A DNA stretch of 29,377 nucleotides, taken from positions 1 to 29,377 of the IMG/VR virus record IMGVR_UViG_3300039412_000015. One strand, given 5' to 3'. The notes beneath the pieces are model-generated. The model searched no databases and was not told the DNA's origin. It saw only the letters and a list, made by a program, of their open reading frames with translations. Numbering within the stretch: position 1 is the stretch's first letter; each line of letters begins with the position of its first letter. A program made the position numbers and the translations under genes. Shown here one piece after another: positions 22,638-29,184 of the stretch. The DNA comes from a virus.

Positions 22638-22817
22638 CTATTTCTGTTTAGTGCGTTTCCAAATTTCTCTTCTAATCTCTCTTTGTAAAGCCATTTTTCC
22701 CGTAGGTAGATTCGTTTTTGGGGGCGCAGTTATGGCCTTTGCAACTTTGGGTAGATGTACTTCTACCTTCTTTGGCTTTTTTATATTCAGTTTAAACGCC
22801 TTTTTCTTTTTAGCCAT
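22638..22817 (-). CDS. Very basic small protein, 59 aa
   Basis: This frame fills the space between the 109-aa gene (8-bp overlap) and the nozzle gene (9 bases downstream). The product starts MAKKKKAFKLNIKKPKKVEV and ends QREIRREIWKRTKQK. Lys and Arg make up about a third of residues and only two are acidic before the final helix. It is Pro-containing and probably disordered with a C-terminal amphipathic helix. It could bind packaged DNA or an acidic virion surface. No family recognised. Confidence 0.65.
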   Translation of the reverse strand: MAKKKKAFKLNIKKPKKVEVHLPKVAKAITAPPKTNLPTGKMALQREIRREIWKRTKQK

Positions 22818-23139
22818 TGTAAACTTTCAATCCCTTCTGTACAAACTCTTCGTAGAGTCCAAAAGTATCTTGATTAAGTTCCTTTTTCTCGTCCAGCTTC
22901 TTTAATGAGGCTACAATTAAATCCATAGCCTTTTCGCCAATTTGAATATCCTTCATCGGATCAGCCTCAGCTTCCCACTTAACCTGCTGTCCATCATTAG
23001 AAAGTTTGAGGGACTTTGTTTCTTCTTCGCTAAACGAAAGAGCCTCTCGCAGTTGTCTTACTATTTTGAGAGTAAGGAAATCACCCGTTGCAGGAAGAAT
23101 ACCAAGCAAAACAATACGATCTTTAACACAAAGTTTCAT
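22810..23139 (-). CDS. Conserved-type small phage protein, 109 aa
   Basis: The sequence starts MKLCVKDRIVLLGILPATGD, then LKIVRQLREALSFSEEE, then IGEKAMDLIVASLKKLDEK and ends EEFVQKGLKVYNG. I recall similar small all-alpha proteins (DRxxLLxxLP at the start, then SFSEEE, then a final YExF-like helix) in virion operons of other phages, without known function. GAGAGG precedes ATG 23139. It is the first gene after the terminator at 23161-23200. A chaperone-like or assembly role fits its size and position, but is unproven. Confidence 0.7.
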   Translation of the reverse strand: MKLCVKDRIVLLGILPATGDFLTLKIVRQLREALSFSEEETKSLKLSNDGQQVKWEAEADPMKDIQIGEKAMDLIVASLKKLDEKKELNQDTFGLYEEFVQKGLKVYNG

Positions 23140-23160
23140 TTGAACCTCTCTTCAAAAAGT

Positions 23161-23200
23161 AAAAATAACCCAGCGGGGCCTTTGAAGGAATCCCGCTGGG
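23161..23200 (-). terminator. Intrinsic terminator after the 337-aa virion gene (copy B of a related hairpin pair)
   Basis: CCCAGCGGG (23169-23177) and CCCGCTGGG (23192-23200) form a perfect 9-bp stem around a 14-nt loop. On the minus strand it is followed by TTATTTTTACTTTTT. It begins 17 bases after the stop of the gene at 23217-24230. Loop and flanks match those of the hairpin at 27517-27548. Confidence 0.85.
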
Positions 23201-23216
23201 AGTAAATCACAAATCA

Positions 23217-24230
23217 TCACGGAATATATGTTCCAGCGAAGATGAAATGCACAACCCCATCAGGAGTTTTCACCGGAATAGCATGAGTTGAAGTTAGTGT
23301 CTTACCGGCAGCAGCTACGACAACCGTGCAGTTAGTAAAATCAATAACTTGAGTTCCGATAGAACCGATAGCAAGAGCAGTAGGCATGGTTCCACCCGTA
23401 TTTTCAATTTTTATAGCGGCTGTAGCTGTCCCTGCGTTGCATTTAATATGCAAGATGTCAGGAACCGTAGTGCCTGCACCATTTTGACTAAACAGAACAA
23501 CATCAGTAATACCTCCACCCGTATTGACGTTAGTTGCTTCCAATACTGCAACAGCATTAGGACCGGCAGGAGTAACTGTGCCGGTACCTTGTATCGAAAA
23601 GTAGCCAGCCAAGCATTCTCCCGTCGTAATCGTCACAGCACCGTCAATGGAAACTGACGCTTGCAGAATGGATGATTGATTGACATTATGGGCAATACTC
23701 TGCCGTAATTCAACGCAATTATGATTAGTAAGTGGAGTAGCCCCGCCAGTATCAACTTGCAATCGCATAGCAGCAATGTCGTATGCTGAACTTCCGGTAT
23801 TCTTCAAATTGACTTGAATCGGAACCCAATGGTCGCCATTAAGCACCACATTCATCGGCGTAGACCAAGTACCGATTGCGATAAATGGATGGCTTCTACC
23901 ACTGGCATAAAGTGGAGTCAGACCAGAAAAATCCAATACCCCATTTGCACTAGCAATAAGTGCTTTAGAAGCCGTAACAACCCCGGCAGTTGCCGTAAGC
24001 AAAACAGTATCCTCAGTCATAACCGCATCAAAATTACAAGCAGCTTCCGTACCTTCATTGACATAGAGGGATGTTCCGGCACCCCCATTGGTTGCCTGAT
24101 AAAGGCAACCAGTTTCATAACCCGGCAATCCATCAGTAGGAATTGACGCAGTTAGGCCGCTGCTAAACAACCATCCTGATGTTAAGCGAACGGGTTTCAT
24201 TTTCAACAGTGAATGAATTTTTGTGGCCAT
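23217..24230 (-). CDS. Virion surface/head-fibre-type protein, 337 aa
   Basis: Beta-rich with a low content of charged residues. Motifs: TGCLYQATNGGAGTSLYVNE near residues 41-60, common near the start of phage head-fibre and surface proteins; an aromatic GDHWVPIQVNLKN strand near 132; and an end of PVKTPDGVVHFIFAGTYIP, a typical closing pair of strands. The middle has a repeated Thr/Gly/Asn-rich beta pattern (GAVTITTGECLAGYFS, GTGTVTPAGPNAVAV). GAGGAAA nine bases before ATG 24230 is a good ribosome site. It lies between small capsid-type proteins and its own terminator, so it is probably an abundant structural protein. Exact location on the particle unknown. Confidence 0.7.
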   Translation of the reverse strand: MATKIHSLLKMKPVRLTSGWLFSSGLTASIPTDGLPGYETGCLYQATNGGAGTSLYVNEGTEAACNFDAVMTEDTVLLTATAGVVTASKALIASANGVLDFSGLTPLYASGRSHPFIAIGTWSTPMNVVLNGDHWVPIQVNLKNTGSSAYDIAAMRLQVDTGGATPLTNHNCVELRQSIAHNVNQSSILQASVSIDGAVTITTGECLAGYFSIQGTGTVTPAGPNAVAVLEATNVNTGGGITDVVLFSQNGAGTTVPDILHIKCNAGTATAAIKIENTGGTMPTALAIGSIGTQVIDFTNCTVVVAAAGKTLTSTHAIPVKTPDGVVHFIFAGTYIP

Positions 24231-24283
24231 TGATGGCTTTCCTCATAGTAAAAGTAACGATATATAAAAACGCAAACAATAAA

Positions 24284-24334
24284 CTATTCTAAATAAGTAG
24301 CGGCTTTACGAAGTAGCTCAGGGGAATCATTCAT
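24284..24334 (-). CDS. Micro-ORF, 16 aa (21 aa from the upstream in-frame ATG)
   Basis: Lies in the 153-bp gap between the 94-aa and 337-aa genes. ATG 24334 has GAGGAAAA at good spacing and gives MNDSPELLRKAATYLE. An in-frame ATG at 24346 would add five residues. The peptide is an acidic-basic amphipathic helix. The second half of a two-frame 30-residue element, see the companion micro-ORF. Nothing else is visible in the gap. Confidence 0.35.
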   Translation of the reverse strand: MNDSPELLRKAATYLE

Positions 24335-24374
24335 ATTTTTCCTCATGGCAATATGTACATCTTTTGGTTAGCAT
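24327..24374 (-). CDS. Micro-ORF, 15 aa, Cys-pair peptide
   Basis: ATG 24374 follows GGGGG by five bases and gives MLTKRCTYCHEEKYE with a CxxC pair, then TGA. It overlaps the start of the other micro-ORF in a different frame; a +1 shift would join them into a roughly 30-residue Cys-pair peptide. The GGGGG site is part of the duplicated 3' end of the paralogous genes upstream, so the frame may be accidental. Confidence 0.3.
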   Translation of the reverse strand: MLTKRCTYCHEEKYE

Positions 24375-24383
24375 TATATCCCC

Positions 24384-24668
24384 CTAATAGGTATACACGA
24401 TAAGACCGCCCTGTTGCCAAGTACCTTGTCCCCCATTTCCGATTGCATATATTGCCTTCCTGGCATCTGCCCCTTCGATTGCTACAGGACTTCCACCTGT
24501 AAATAACTGTACTCCTTTACCAGCTACGGCATCTTCTCCAAGTCCAAGGGCAACTTGAGTAGAGCTACCGATTGAATGTTGAATAAACAACGAATCCCTA
24601 TAGGGATCGGCGGGCACAATAAGAGTGCTATTTCCGTCAGTAAGCGACCATGAGCCTTTTCTAGCCAT
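24384..24668 (-). CDS. Small beta-rich virion protein, 94 aa (paralogue B)
   Basis: Shares with its upstream neighbour the segments GSW near the start, STLIVPADPYRDSLFIQ, VALGLGEDAVAGKGVQ, TGG, and DARKAIYAIGNGGQGTW. This is clearly a tandem duplicate. The pattern (strands with PA-x-x-YRD and GE-A-x-x-G) resembles small decoration or cement proteins in phage heads. ATG 24668 has GGGG eight bases upstream. No Cys, no membrane segment. Probably a repeated surface subunit of the capsid or neck. Confidence 0.72.
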   Translation of the reverse strand: MARKGSWSLTDGNSTLIVPADPYRDSLFIQHSIGSSTQVALGLGEDAVAGKGVQLFTGGSPVAIEGADARKAIYAIGNGGQGTWQQGGLIVYTY

Positions 24669-24679
24669 TATATGTACCC

Positions 24680-24994
24680 CTAATAGGTAAAAGCAATTAC
24701 TTCGCCAGTTTGGAAATAACCAGTTCCGGTTCCGCCACTTGCAAGGCCATAGATTGCCTTACGGGCTTCAGGACCATGAATAGTTAAGATAGAACCGCCA
24801 GTATAAAATTGTGCCCCTTGGCCAGCAACGGCGTCCTCTCCAAATCCAAGAGCAACCTGAACTCCTCCGGGTTGTGTAATCTCATATTGCAGAAACAAGT
24901 GATCCCGATAAGCGTTAGCGGGAACAATTATTGAACTTGTCCCCGTAGCTGTCCATGAACCGGCACGACCTGAAGTATTTGTTGCGTATGCCAT
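24680..24994 (-). CDS. Small beta-rich virion protein, 104 aa (paralogue A)
   Basis: Tandem paralogue of the 94-aa protein immediately downstream. Common segments include SSIIVPANAYRDHLFLQ, VQVALGFGEDAVAGQGAQ, FYTGG and EARKAIYGLASGG. It is about ten residues longer at the N-terminus (AYATNTSGRAG). The genes also share the same end (Thr-Tyr-stop followed by a G run that serves as the next gene's ribosome site). ATG 24994 follows the stop of the 156-aa gene by three bases. A decoration-like role is likely; the two copies may occupy non-equivalent sites. Confidence 0.72.
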   Translation of the reverse strand: MAYATNTSGRAGSWTATGTSSIIVPANAYRDHLFLQYEITQPGGVQVALGFGEDAVAGQGAQFYTGGSILTIHGPEARKAIYGLASGGTGTGYFQTGEVIAFTY

Positions 24995-24997
24995 TTG

Positions 24998-25468
24998 TTA
25001 TCCTATTGCTTCGTAGTTAATGTAATAAGTTTCGTCACAGTCTTGAAAGTCAAGAGTAAATCCGCCATCATCCATTGAAACAAAATTTGCAGTTACGGGA
25101 GGGCTATCTCCATCGGCAACAGATATACGAATACAATGATCCGCTCCAATATCCTGAACTACTCCGTAGGACGCATACACTTGATTGCCGCTTTCGTCAG
25201 CGTGTCCAAGACTCGTGGAAACATTATCTTGTTTAGCAGCACAGGTAAAACGCAGTAATTTAGGCTTAAAACCCATACCACTTACCGAATAGTGTCCAGA
25301 ATTATCGGGACTAGGACACGAAAATTGTCCAACCCTAACTTTGCTTACAACTAGCGGAATAATCGCCGGAATAATTGTCGGCACAACTAATGGTACAACT
25401 AACGGCGCAATTACTGGAGCGATATTCTCTGATACTGCTTGTACTATTCCACGCGAAGGCTGAGGCAT
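24998..25468 (-). CDS. Virion protein with hydrophobic Pro-every-fourth-residue stalk and beta C-domain, 156 aa
   Basis: Residues 16-41 repeat a tetrad with Pro at 18, 22, 26, 30, 34 and 38 and Val/Ile/Leu/Ala between (IAPVIAPLVVPLVVPT and onward). Residues about 44-156 form a beta domain: VGQFSCP, GMGFKPKLLRFTCA, SVADGDSPPV, FVSMDDGGFTLDF and TYYINYEAIG. The G-F-x-P-K...DGGFTL...YEAIG arrangement is a recurrent phage fibre or surface module. The stalk is uncharged and could be a rigid oligomeric rod or a membrane-active tip. ATG 25468 follows the upstream stop closely. Confidence 0.72.
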   Translation of the reverse strand: MPQPSRGIVQAVSENIAPVIAPLVVPLVVPTIIPAIIPLVVSKVRVGQFSCPSPDNSGHYSVSGMGFKPKLLRFTCAAKQDNVSTSLGHADESGNQVYASYGVVQDIGADHCIRISVADGDSPPVTANFVSMDDGGFTLDFQDCDETYYINYEAIG

Positions 25469-25470
25469 TA

Positions 25471-25824
25471 TTATCCTCCTGGAGCAGCTTGTTGTTGTTG
25501 TGGCTGAGGCGGAATTAATCCCGATCCCTGAGTCTGTTGTTGCAACTGTTTAGTTTGTGGATTTTGCAGAACTTTCTTTTGGTCTGGCGTAGGTTGATCT
25601 GCAATAGGCTGTGCCCCTAAGAGATGGGCTAAAGCTTGCATTGCAGGAGGTGTAAACCACGTCCTAACTTCATTTGCCTTGTGCATGGCAAGTTCTTGAG
25701 TTGTCAGTGGCTTGTTCACATTATCAAAGTATGCCCTTCTCTCTGCTAACTTCTTAGATATAAATTCGTCTACTCGTTTGCGTTCTGCTATTCTGGCTTC
25801 GTATTCTTCTTTTGTTTCTTGCAT
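25471..25824 (-). CDS. Charged, Gln-rich hypothetical protein, 117 aa
   Basis: Residues 1-45 are a charged helix (MQETKEEYEARIAERKR, continuing KKLAERRAYF). A middle helical part reads MHKANEVRTWFTPPAMQALAHLLGA. The tail is low-complexity Gln/Pro (QTKQLQQQTQGSGLIPPQPQQQQ). The ATG overlaps the stop of the adaptor gene. Small proteins of this build downstream of head-tail connector genes are common in phages and may be structural or assembly factors. No family recognised. Confidence 0.62.
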   Translation of the reverse strand: MQETKEEYEARIAERKRVDEFISKKLAERRAYFDNVNKPLTTQELAMHKANEVRTWFTPPAMQALAHLLGAQPIADQPTPDQKKVLQNPQTKQLQQQTQGSGLIPPQPQQQQAAPGG

Positions 25825-26843
25825 TATATTACCTGATTGTGGTACGTAATTGGGTATACCGTACCCGTATACCCACGCCTAAATTCAAGATCAATATTTT
25901 CTTTATGGCCCATAGCCCCAAAGTATCTTGCGCCATGTTTCATATCACGATTAATTGCATCAATAAGTAATGCCTTAAATTGTTCGGTATGTTGTCCAGG
26001 TGCATCATTGATACGGCTTTCCGCGATAGCCAAACATGATTCTAAATAAAGTTCCGAAAGATACATTCCGCCAAGGGGGTACGGATAAGTAGTTGTGAGT
26101 GGTCCATTATAAGCTTCATATTCGTAAGATAATTCATAATTTTGATCCGGGGTGGGAAAGAACATGATTTCCTGGCGTTGCCCGGTTTGTTTCTCAGGTG
26201 TCGTCAAACGCGGCTTGTAGCGAATTGCGGCGTGCGTAGGCGCGCCCGTGAAATCACTCCAAGTTCGCATCTGCATCAACTTACCAACGCTTACAAGCAC
26301 AATAGAGGCGTAATATGTGGCCGGTGGGAAGTGGAGAGTTCCAATCAATCGTCCAAAATCATCCGGGAGGTCATAGTCGGCACTCATACTAAAGTAGTAG
26401 TTACAATTACCTACTCCGATGCTTTCCGCAAGAGTAACTGTGTTGCCGCTTACATTAGAAATTTCATAAGTACCATTGACAACCGTACCACTTAAATTGG
26501 TGATATTAACTACCATCCCGGAAGTAACACCTTTAGCAACCCAATCAGAGACACTCGTTGCTGTTAAGGCCGTTCCATTAACAGCGCCATCAGACCCGGC
26601 GATAGCGGCTGCGCCATAAATATTCATTGTAGTTGTAGGTCGTAACCAACTCCATTCATATCCTAAAGTCTGTGCTTCTACAGCAGGTGGATAATATACA
26701 CGACGAATACCGCTCTGTACATTAGCATCTATTGTTGCTAATTGTACAGCAGTATAATCAGTCGTAAGTTTTCTTCCATATCCAAGGAAGAAGCCGACTT
26801 CAGCACAGAAATCAGGATAACCTAAACTTAAACCCGCTTCCAT
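25824..26843 (-). CDS. Head-to-tail adaptor protein (T7 gp11-like role) with inserted beta domain, 339 aa
   Basis: The N-terminus (FCAEVGFFLGYGRKLT, then DANVQSGIRRVYYPP) and the C-terminal two-thirds are typical of podoviral adaptor proteins: SADYDLPDDFGRLIGTLHFPP and QEIMFFPTPDQNYELSYEYEAY, ending in a helical bundle (SELYLESCLAIAESRIND). Between them, residues 84-152 are an extra domain (GTALTATSVSDW, MVVNITN, NGTYEISNVSGNTVTLAE) related to one in the nozzle protein. Position two genes after the capsid and before the nozzle supports the call. GAGG stands ten bases before ATG 26843. It would sit between portal and nozzle. Confidence 0.78.
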   Translation of the reverse strand: MEAGLSLGYPDFCAEVGFFLGYGRKLTTDYTAVQLATIDANVQSGIRRVYYPPAVEAQTLGYEWSWLRPTTTMNIYGAAAIAGSDGAVNGTALTATSVSDWVAKGVTSGMVVNITNLSGTVVNGTYEISNVSGNTVTLAESIGVGNCNYYFSMSADYDLPDDFGRLIGTLHFPPATYYASIVLVSVGKLMQMRTWSDFTGAPTHAAIRYKPRLTTPEKQTGQRQEIMFFPTPDQNYELSYEYEAYNGPLTTTYPYPLGGMYLSELYLESCLAIAESRINDAPGQHTEQFKALLIDAINRDMKHGARYFGAMGHKENIDLEFRRGYTGTVYPITYHNQVI

Positions 26844-26879
26844 TATTTGTTTTCCTCATCTTTATAACTCATAAAAATT

Positions 26880-26924
26880 TTAAAAATTGCTACAGCCTAC
26901 CGAAGAGAGAAAGTAGGCTGTAGC
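26880..26924 (-). terminator. Strong intrinsic terminator after the putative decoration gene
   Basis: GCTACAGCCTAC (26889-26900) pairs perfectly over 12 bp with GTAGGCTGTAGC (26913-26924) around a 12-nt loop. On the minus strand it is followed by AATTTTT and another T run. It lies 25 bases past the stop of the gene at 26949-27455 and before the adaptor gene. Confidence 0.9.
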
Positions 26925-26948
26925 TTGAACAACCCAGGTTGGTTATGA

Positions 26949-27455
26949 TTACGCACACAAAGCTTGAGTAGCGCCAGTTTCCAAATAAGCTAAAACTTTC
27001 TGGAATGCGGCAGTACCCGCAATGGTCTGTAAAGCAAGGGCACTACCCTTACCAGAAGAAGAGTTGAGTTTGAATGTTCCAGCCCAACTACCAGTAGTTG
27101 CACTAGCGTCATAGCTACAAACAAGAGCAGTATTGGCGGCTAAAACCGTAGTGACATTATATGTCAATACATTGCATACGCTTCCAGGGCCGTAAATTTG
27201 TATAAGTTGTCCAGTGGGACTAGCGGCATAATCGGCGGCGGCTACACCGGCGAAGATTCCGCCAGAAGCACAAACTTTTACGCGGGTCCATCTGCGGGCA
27301 TCGGCTACGGTTGCGGCACCAACGGGAGTAGCAACGTCAACCGAGTCGCGCTGCACTCCTTGTCCTTCTTTAATAGCATCCACGCCAATGTACCAAACCC
27401 ATTCAGGAAATACAGGACCACATTTTAACGGAGAATTAATACTAAAATCAGGCAT
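26949..27455 (-). CDS. Putative capsid decoration / head protein, 168 aa
   Basis: Starts MPDFSINSPLKCGPVFPEWV, followed by a beta-rich chain with low charge (RWTRVKVCASGGIFAGVAAADY, GQLIQIYGPGSVCNVLTYN, NTALVCSYDASATTG), ending GATQALCA. Such Ala/Gly/Val-rich beta proteins directly after the major capsid gene often decorate the head. The pattern GxxxGVAAxDY and Q-I-Y-GPGS is similar to DUF2190-like decoration proteins, but I only infer this. Good ribosome site (GAAAGG) before ATG 27455. It is bracketed by two terminators, so it probably has its own high expression level. Confidence 0.68.
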   Translation of the reverse strand: MPDFSINSPLKCGPVFPEWVWYIGVDAIKEGQGVQRDSVDVATPVGAATVADARRWTRVKVCASGGIFAGVAAADYAASPTGQLIQIYGPGSVCNVLTYNVTTVLAANTALVCSYDASATTGSWAGTFKLNSSSGKGSALALQTIAGTAAFQKVLAYLETGATQALCA

Positions 27456-27514
27456 TAAATTAACCTTTCAAAAAACTTCCTACTAACTCCAGCCTTCCAT
27501 GATAAAAAATCCAT
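27455..27514 (-). CDS. Micro-ORF, 19 aa, leader-like
   Basis: ATG 27514 lies right behind the terminator stem; the frame reads MDFLSWKAGVSRKFFERLI and its TAA overlaps the ATG of the decoration gene (TAATG). The peptide is a basic amphipathic helix. No ribosome site precedes it, but the exact TAATG coupling is striking. It may be a leader or chance. Confidence 0.28.
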   Translation of the reverse strand: MDFLSWKAGVSRKFFERLI

Positions 27515-27548
27515 AACCCGGAGGGGCCGTTTAAGGAATCCCTCCGGG
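27504..27548 (-). terminator. Intrinsic terminator after the major capsid gene (copy A of a related hairpin pair)
   Basis: CCCGGAGGG (27517-27525) and CCCTCCGGG (27540-27548) form a perfect 9-bp stem around a 14-nt loop. The minus-strand continuation is TTATGGATTTTTT, so the T run starts about seven bases past the stem, which may make it leaky. It lies 15 bases after the capsid gene's stop. Related to the hairpin at 23169-23200. Confidence 0.8.
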
Positions 27549-27563
27549 AGAAAATACTATTTA

Positions 27564-28658
27564 TTACGCACCAGTAGTAAGCACACCCTGCCTACGCAAG
27601 TTAGTGCAAACCATCTGTAAAGTGCAATCGAGGTCCACGCGACGAACTAGATGCCGTCCGGGAACCATATACGGCTTGGTAAGTTGATTTTCCCAGCCTT
27701 CCAAAACACCGCAAGCCAACCATTTCCAATCCAGCATAAAAACTGGATTATTGGAATTTGATACCGTTGGATCAACAGAACCATTCCAAGTCGTGCCCAC
27801 GGCACAAGCGCCATTTAAATATGGCACATAAGTAACCGGAGAACTCTGGAAACGAACCTTACCCTCGTAGCTATCAAGATCGCCACCAAGGCTCATATTT
27901 TGCTGTTCGAGTAATTCCTTCAGTAGAATATAAGTATTACGGTTAGTATAAATACCATTCTTCATGTTGCCTAGCTCAGGTGTTGAGTGAGTAACCGGAG
28001 AACGGAAATTAATATCCAAAGCCATATAACACATCTTACGTAGCAAATCTTCTTTGCTAACATCAGTATATTGTCCGGTCCAGTTTTGCCAACGCTTAGG
28101 ATAGGTAGCGGCCAAGATACCAGCTTTCCCTGTGCCAGTAAATCCAACAGGATCGGGGCCATTGAATCCAGAAGTATTAGACTGGGTAACCCAATAACCA
28201 ATACCATAAGGGGTTTTGGTGTCGGAGCTATCTGAGGGTTTGCCCCAGAGAACAGCCTCAAGATACTCATACAAGCTAACCATCATAGCGGTGTATCGGG
28301 TCTGAACCAAATCGACGATAGAAACTCCACCGCGCTGGAAATCTGGTTCCCGTTGATCGTATTCGTAGAACGCATTAATATGGCGAGGTTGGACTGTACC
28401 CTTAGCCATCGTATCGTTAATGGCACCGCCATCAGTTTCGTATAATCCAACAGCACGAGCACTATGATTGTGGTCTGTTTGGATTTCAAATTCCCACGGA
28501 TTACCGCCCTCAAACTTACGCTGTCTATTTTTCCAGACCTCTCTCACAGCCACATGGTCAGATAGATCAGTCTGCAAATCCACAAATGCACCTCTTTTAA
28601 CTAGCTCTTGCTGAGTCAAAAGAACTGCGTCATCAATATCAGAAAACTGTAAGGTCAT
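27564..28658 (-). CDS. Major capsid protein (HK97-fold type), 364 aa
   Basis: The protein forms the icosahedral head shell. N-terminal region: DAVLLTQQELVKRGAFVDLQ, a helix, then VWKNRQRKFEGGNPWEFEIQ, with the PW and beta strand of the E-loop region. The middle has VQPRHINAFYEYDQREPDF and a long spine-like helix (VDLVQTRYTAMMVSLYEYLE). Late: a P-domain strand set with FQSSPVTYVPYL and the end PGRHLVRRVDLDCTLQMVCTN. The size is normal. I place it by general HK97-fold features, by position after a scaffold-like gene and by the strong terminator behind it. ATG 28658 has AAAGG about eleven bases upstream. Confidence 0.82.
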   Translation of the reverse strand: MTLQFSDIDDAVLLTQQELVKRGAFVDLQTDLSDHVAVREVWKNRQRKFEGGNPWEFEIQTDHNHSARAVGLYETDGGAINDTMAKGTVQPRHINAFYEYDQREPDFQRGGVSIVDLVQTRYTAMMVSLYEYLEAVLWGKPSDSSDTKTPYGIGYWVTQSNTSGFNGPDPVGFTGTGKAGILAATYPKRWQNWTGQYTDVSKEDLLRKMCYMALDINFRSPVTHSTPELGNMKNGIYTNRNTYILLKELLEQQNMSLGGDLDSYEGKVRFQSSPVTYVPYLNGACAVGTTWNGSVDPTVSNSNNPVFMLDWKWLACGVLEGWENQLTKPYMVPGRHLVRRVDLDCTLQMVCTNLRRQGVLTTGA

Positions 28659-28671
28659 AGTACATAAGCCT

Positions 28672-29181
28672 TTACGTCAAATCCTCAAGGTACTGAACAG
28701 CAGCTTGAAGGATATTTTTGTTATCATTTGCTAATCCAAGCATCATATTACATTTCTGGCAAAGCCAACCCCTGAAGGCTCCGGTCCTATGGTTATGATC
28801 GAGATGAAGTTTAGATTTGCACATAGTTTCCAGAATTCCACAGAGAGCGCACTTACCTGTAAATGTTGCTTCCAATTGTTCAGCGGTTAGAGTACAGGCC
28901 ACATGGCATCGCGCATTCGCGGCAACCCTAGATTGTTGTAGAGCTTTTTTAAACCTATTCTCATTACGCCATCTTTTCAAATTTTCACCAACATGCCCGG
29001 AATTATTTTTGACCCAGTCACGAGCACGCCGATTAACAATCGCACGGTTGTCATCGCGGTATTTCGCATCGCGGATAGCACAACATTGTTTGCATTTATA
29101 TTTCAGACCATCTTTATTTCTAAGACATTTCTGAAACTCGCCCTCCTCTTTACTCTCTCCACACTTACTACAAATTTTCAT
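28672..29181 (-). CDS. Free-standing endonuclease VII / HNH-type nuclease, 169 aa
   Basis: A metal-dependent DNA endonuclease. The N-terminus is a zinc ribbon (ICSKCGES with Cys 4 and 7, and CKQCC at 30-34). A basic helical middle follows (RRARDWVKNN, RWRNENRFKK). The C-terminal catalytic part has CALC at 111-114, LHLDHNHRTG at 125-134 with the beta-beta-metal His, FRGWLCQKCN at 137-146 and LGLANDN. This is the recombination endonuclease VII (PF02945) pattern. It lies three bases after the gene upstream and 13 bases before the capsid gene, inside the head operon, which is typical of mobile homing-type nucleases. An intended junction-cutting role is the alternative. Confidence 0.87.
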   Translation of the reverse strand: MKICSKCGESKEEGEFQKCLRNKDGLKYKCKQCCAIRDAKYRDDNRAIVNRRARDWVKNNSGHVGENLKRWRNENRFKKALQQSRVAANARCHVACTLTAEQLEATFTGKCALCGILETMCKSKLHLDHNHRTGAFRGWLCQKCNMMLGLANDNKNILQAAVQYLEDLT

Positions 29182-29184
29182 CTT

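Noticed and set aside
24998-25468. Proline tetrads considered as a transmembrane segment
   Set aside because: A proline every four residues would break a normal membrane helix; kept as an unusual stalk instead.
28065-28092. TTGGCA, 16 bp, TATACT on the minus strand inside the capsid gene
   Set aside because: Weaker -35, within strongly conserved coding sequence, and far from any gene start; probably chance.
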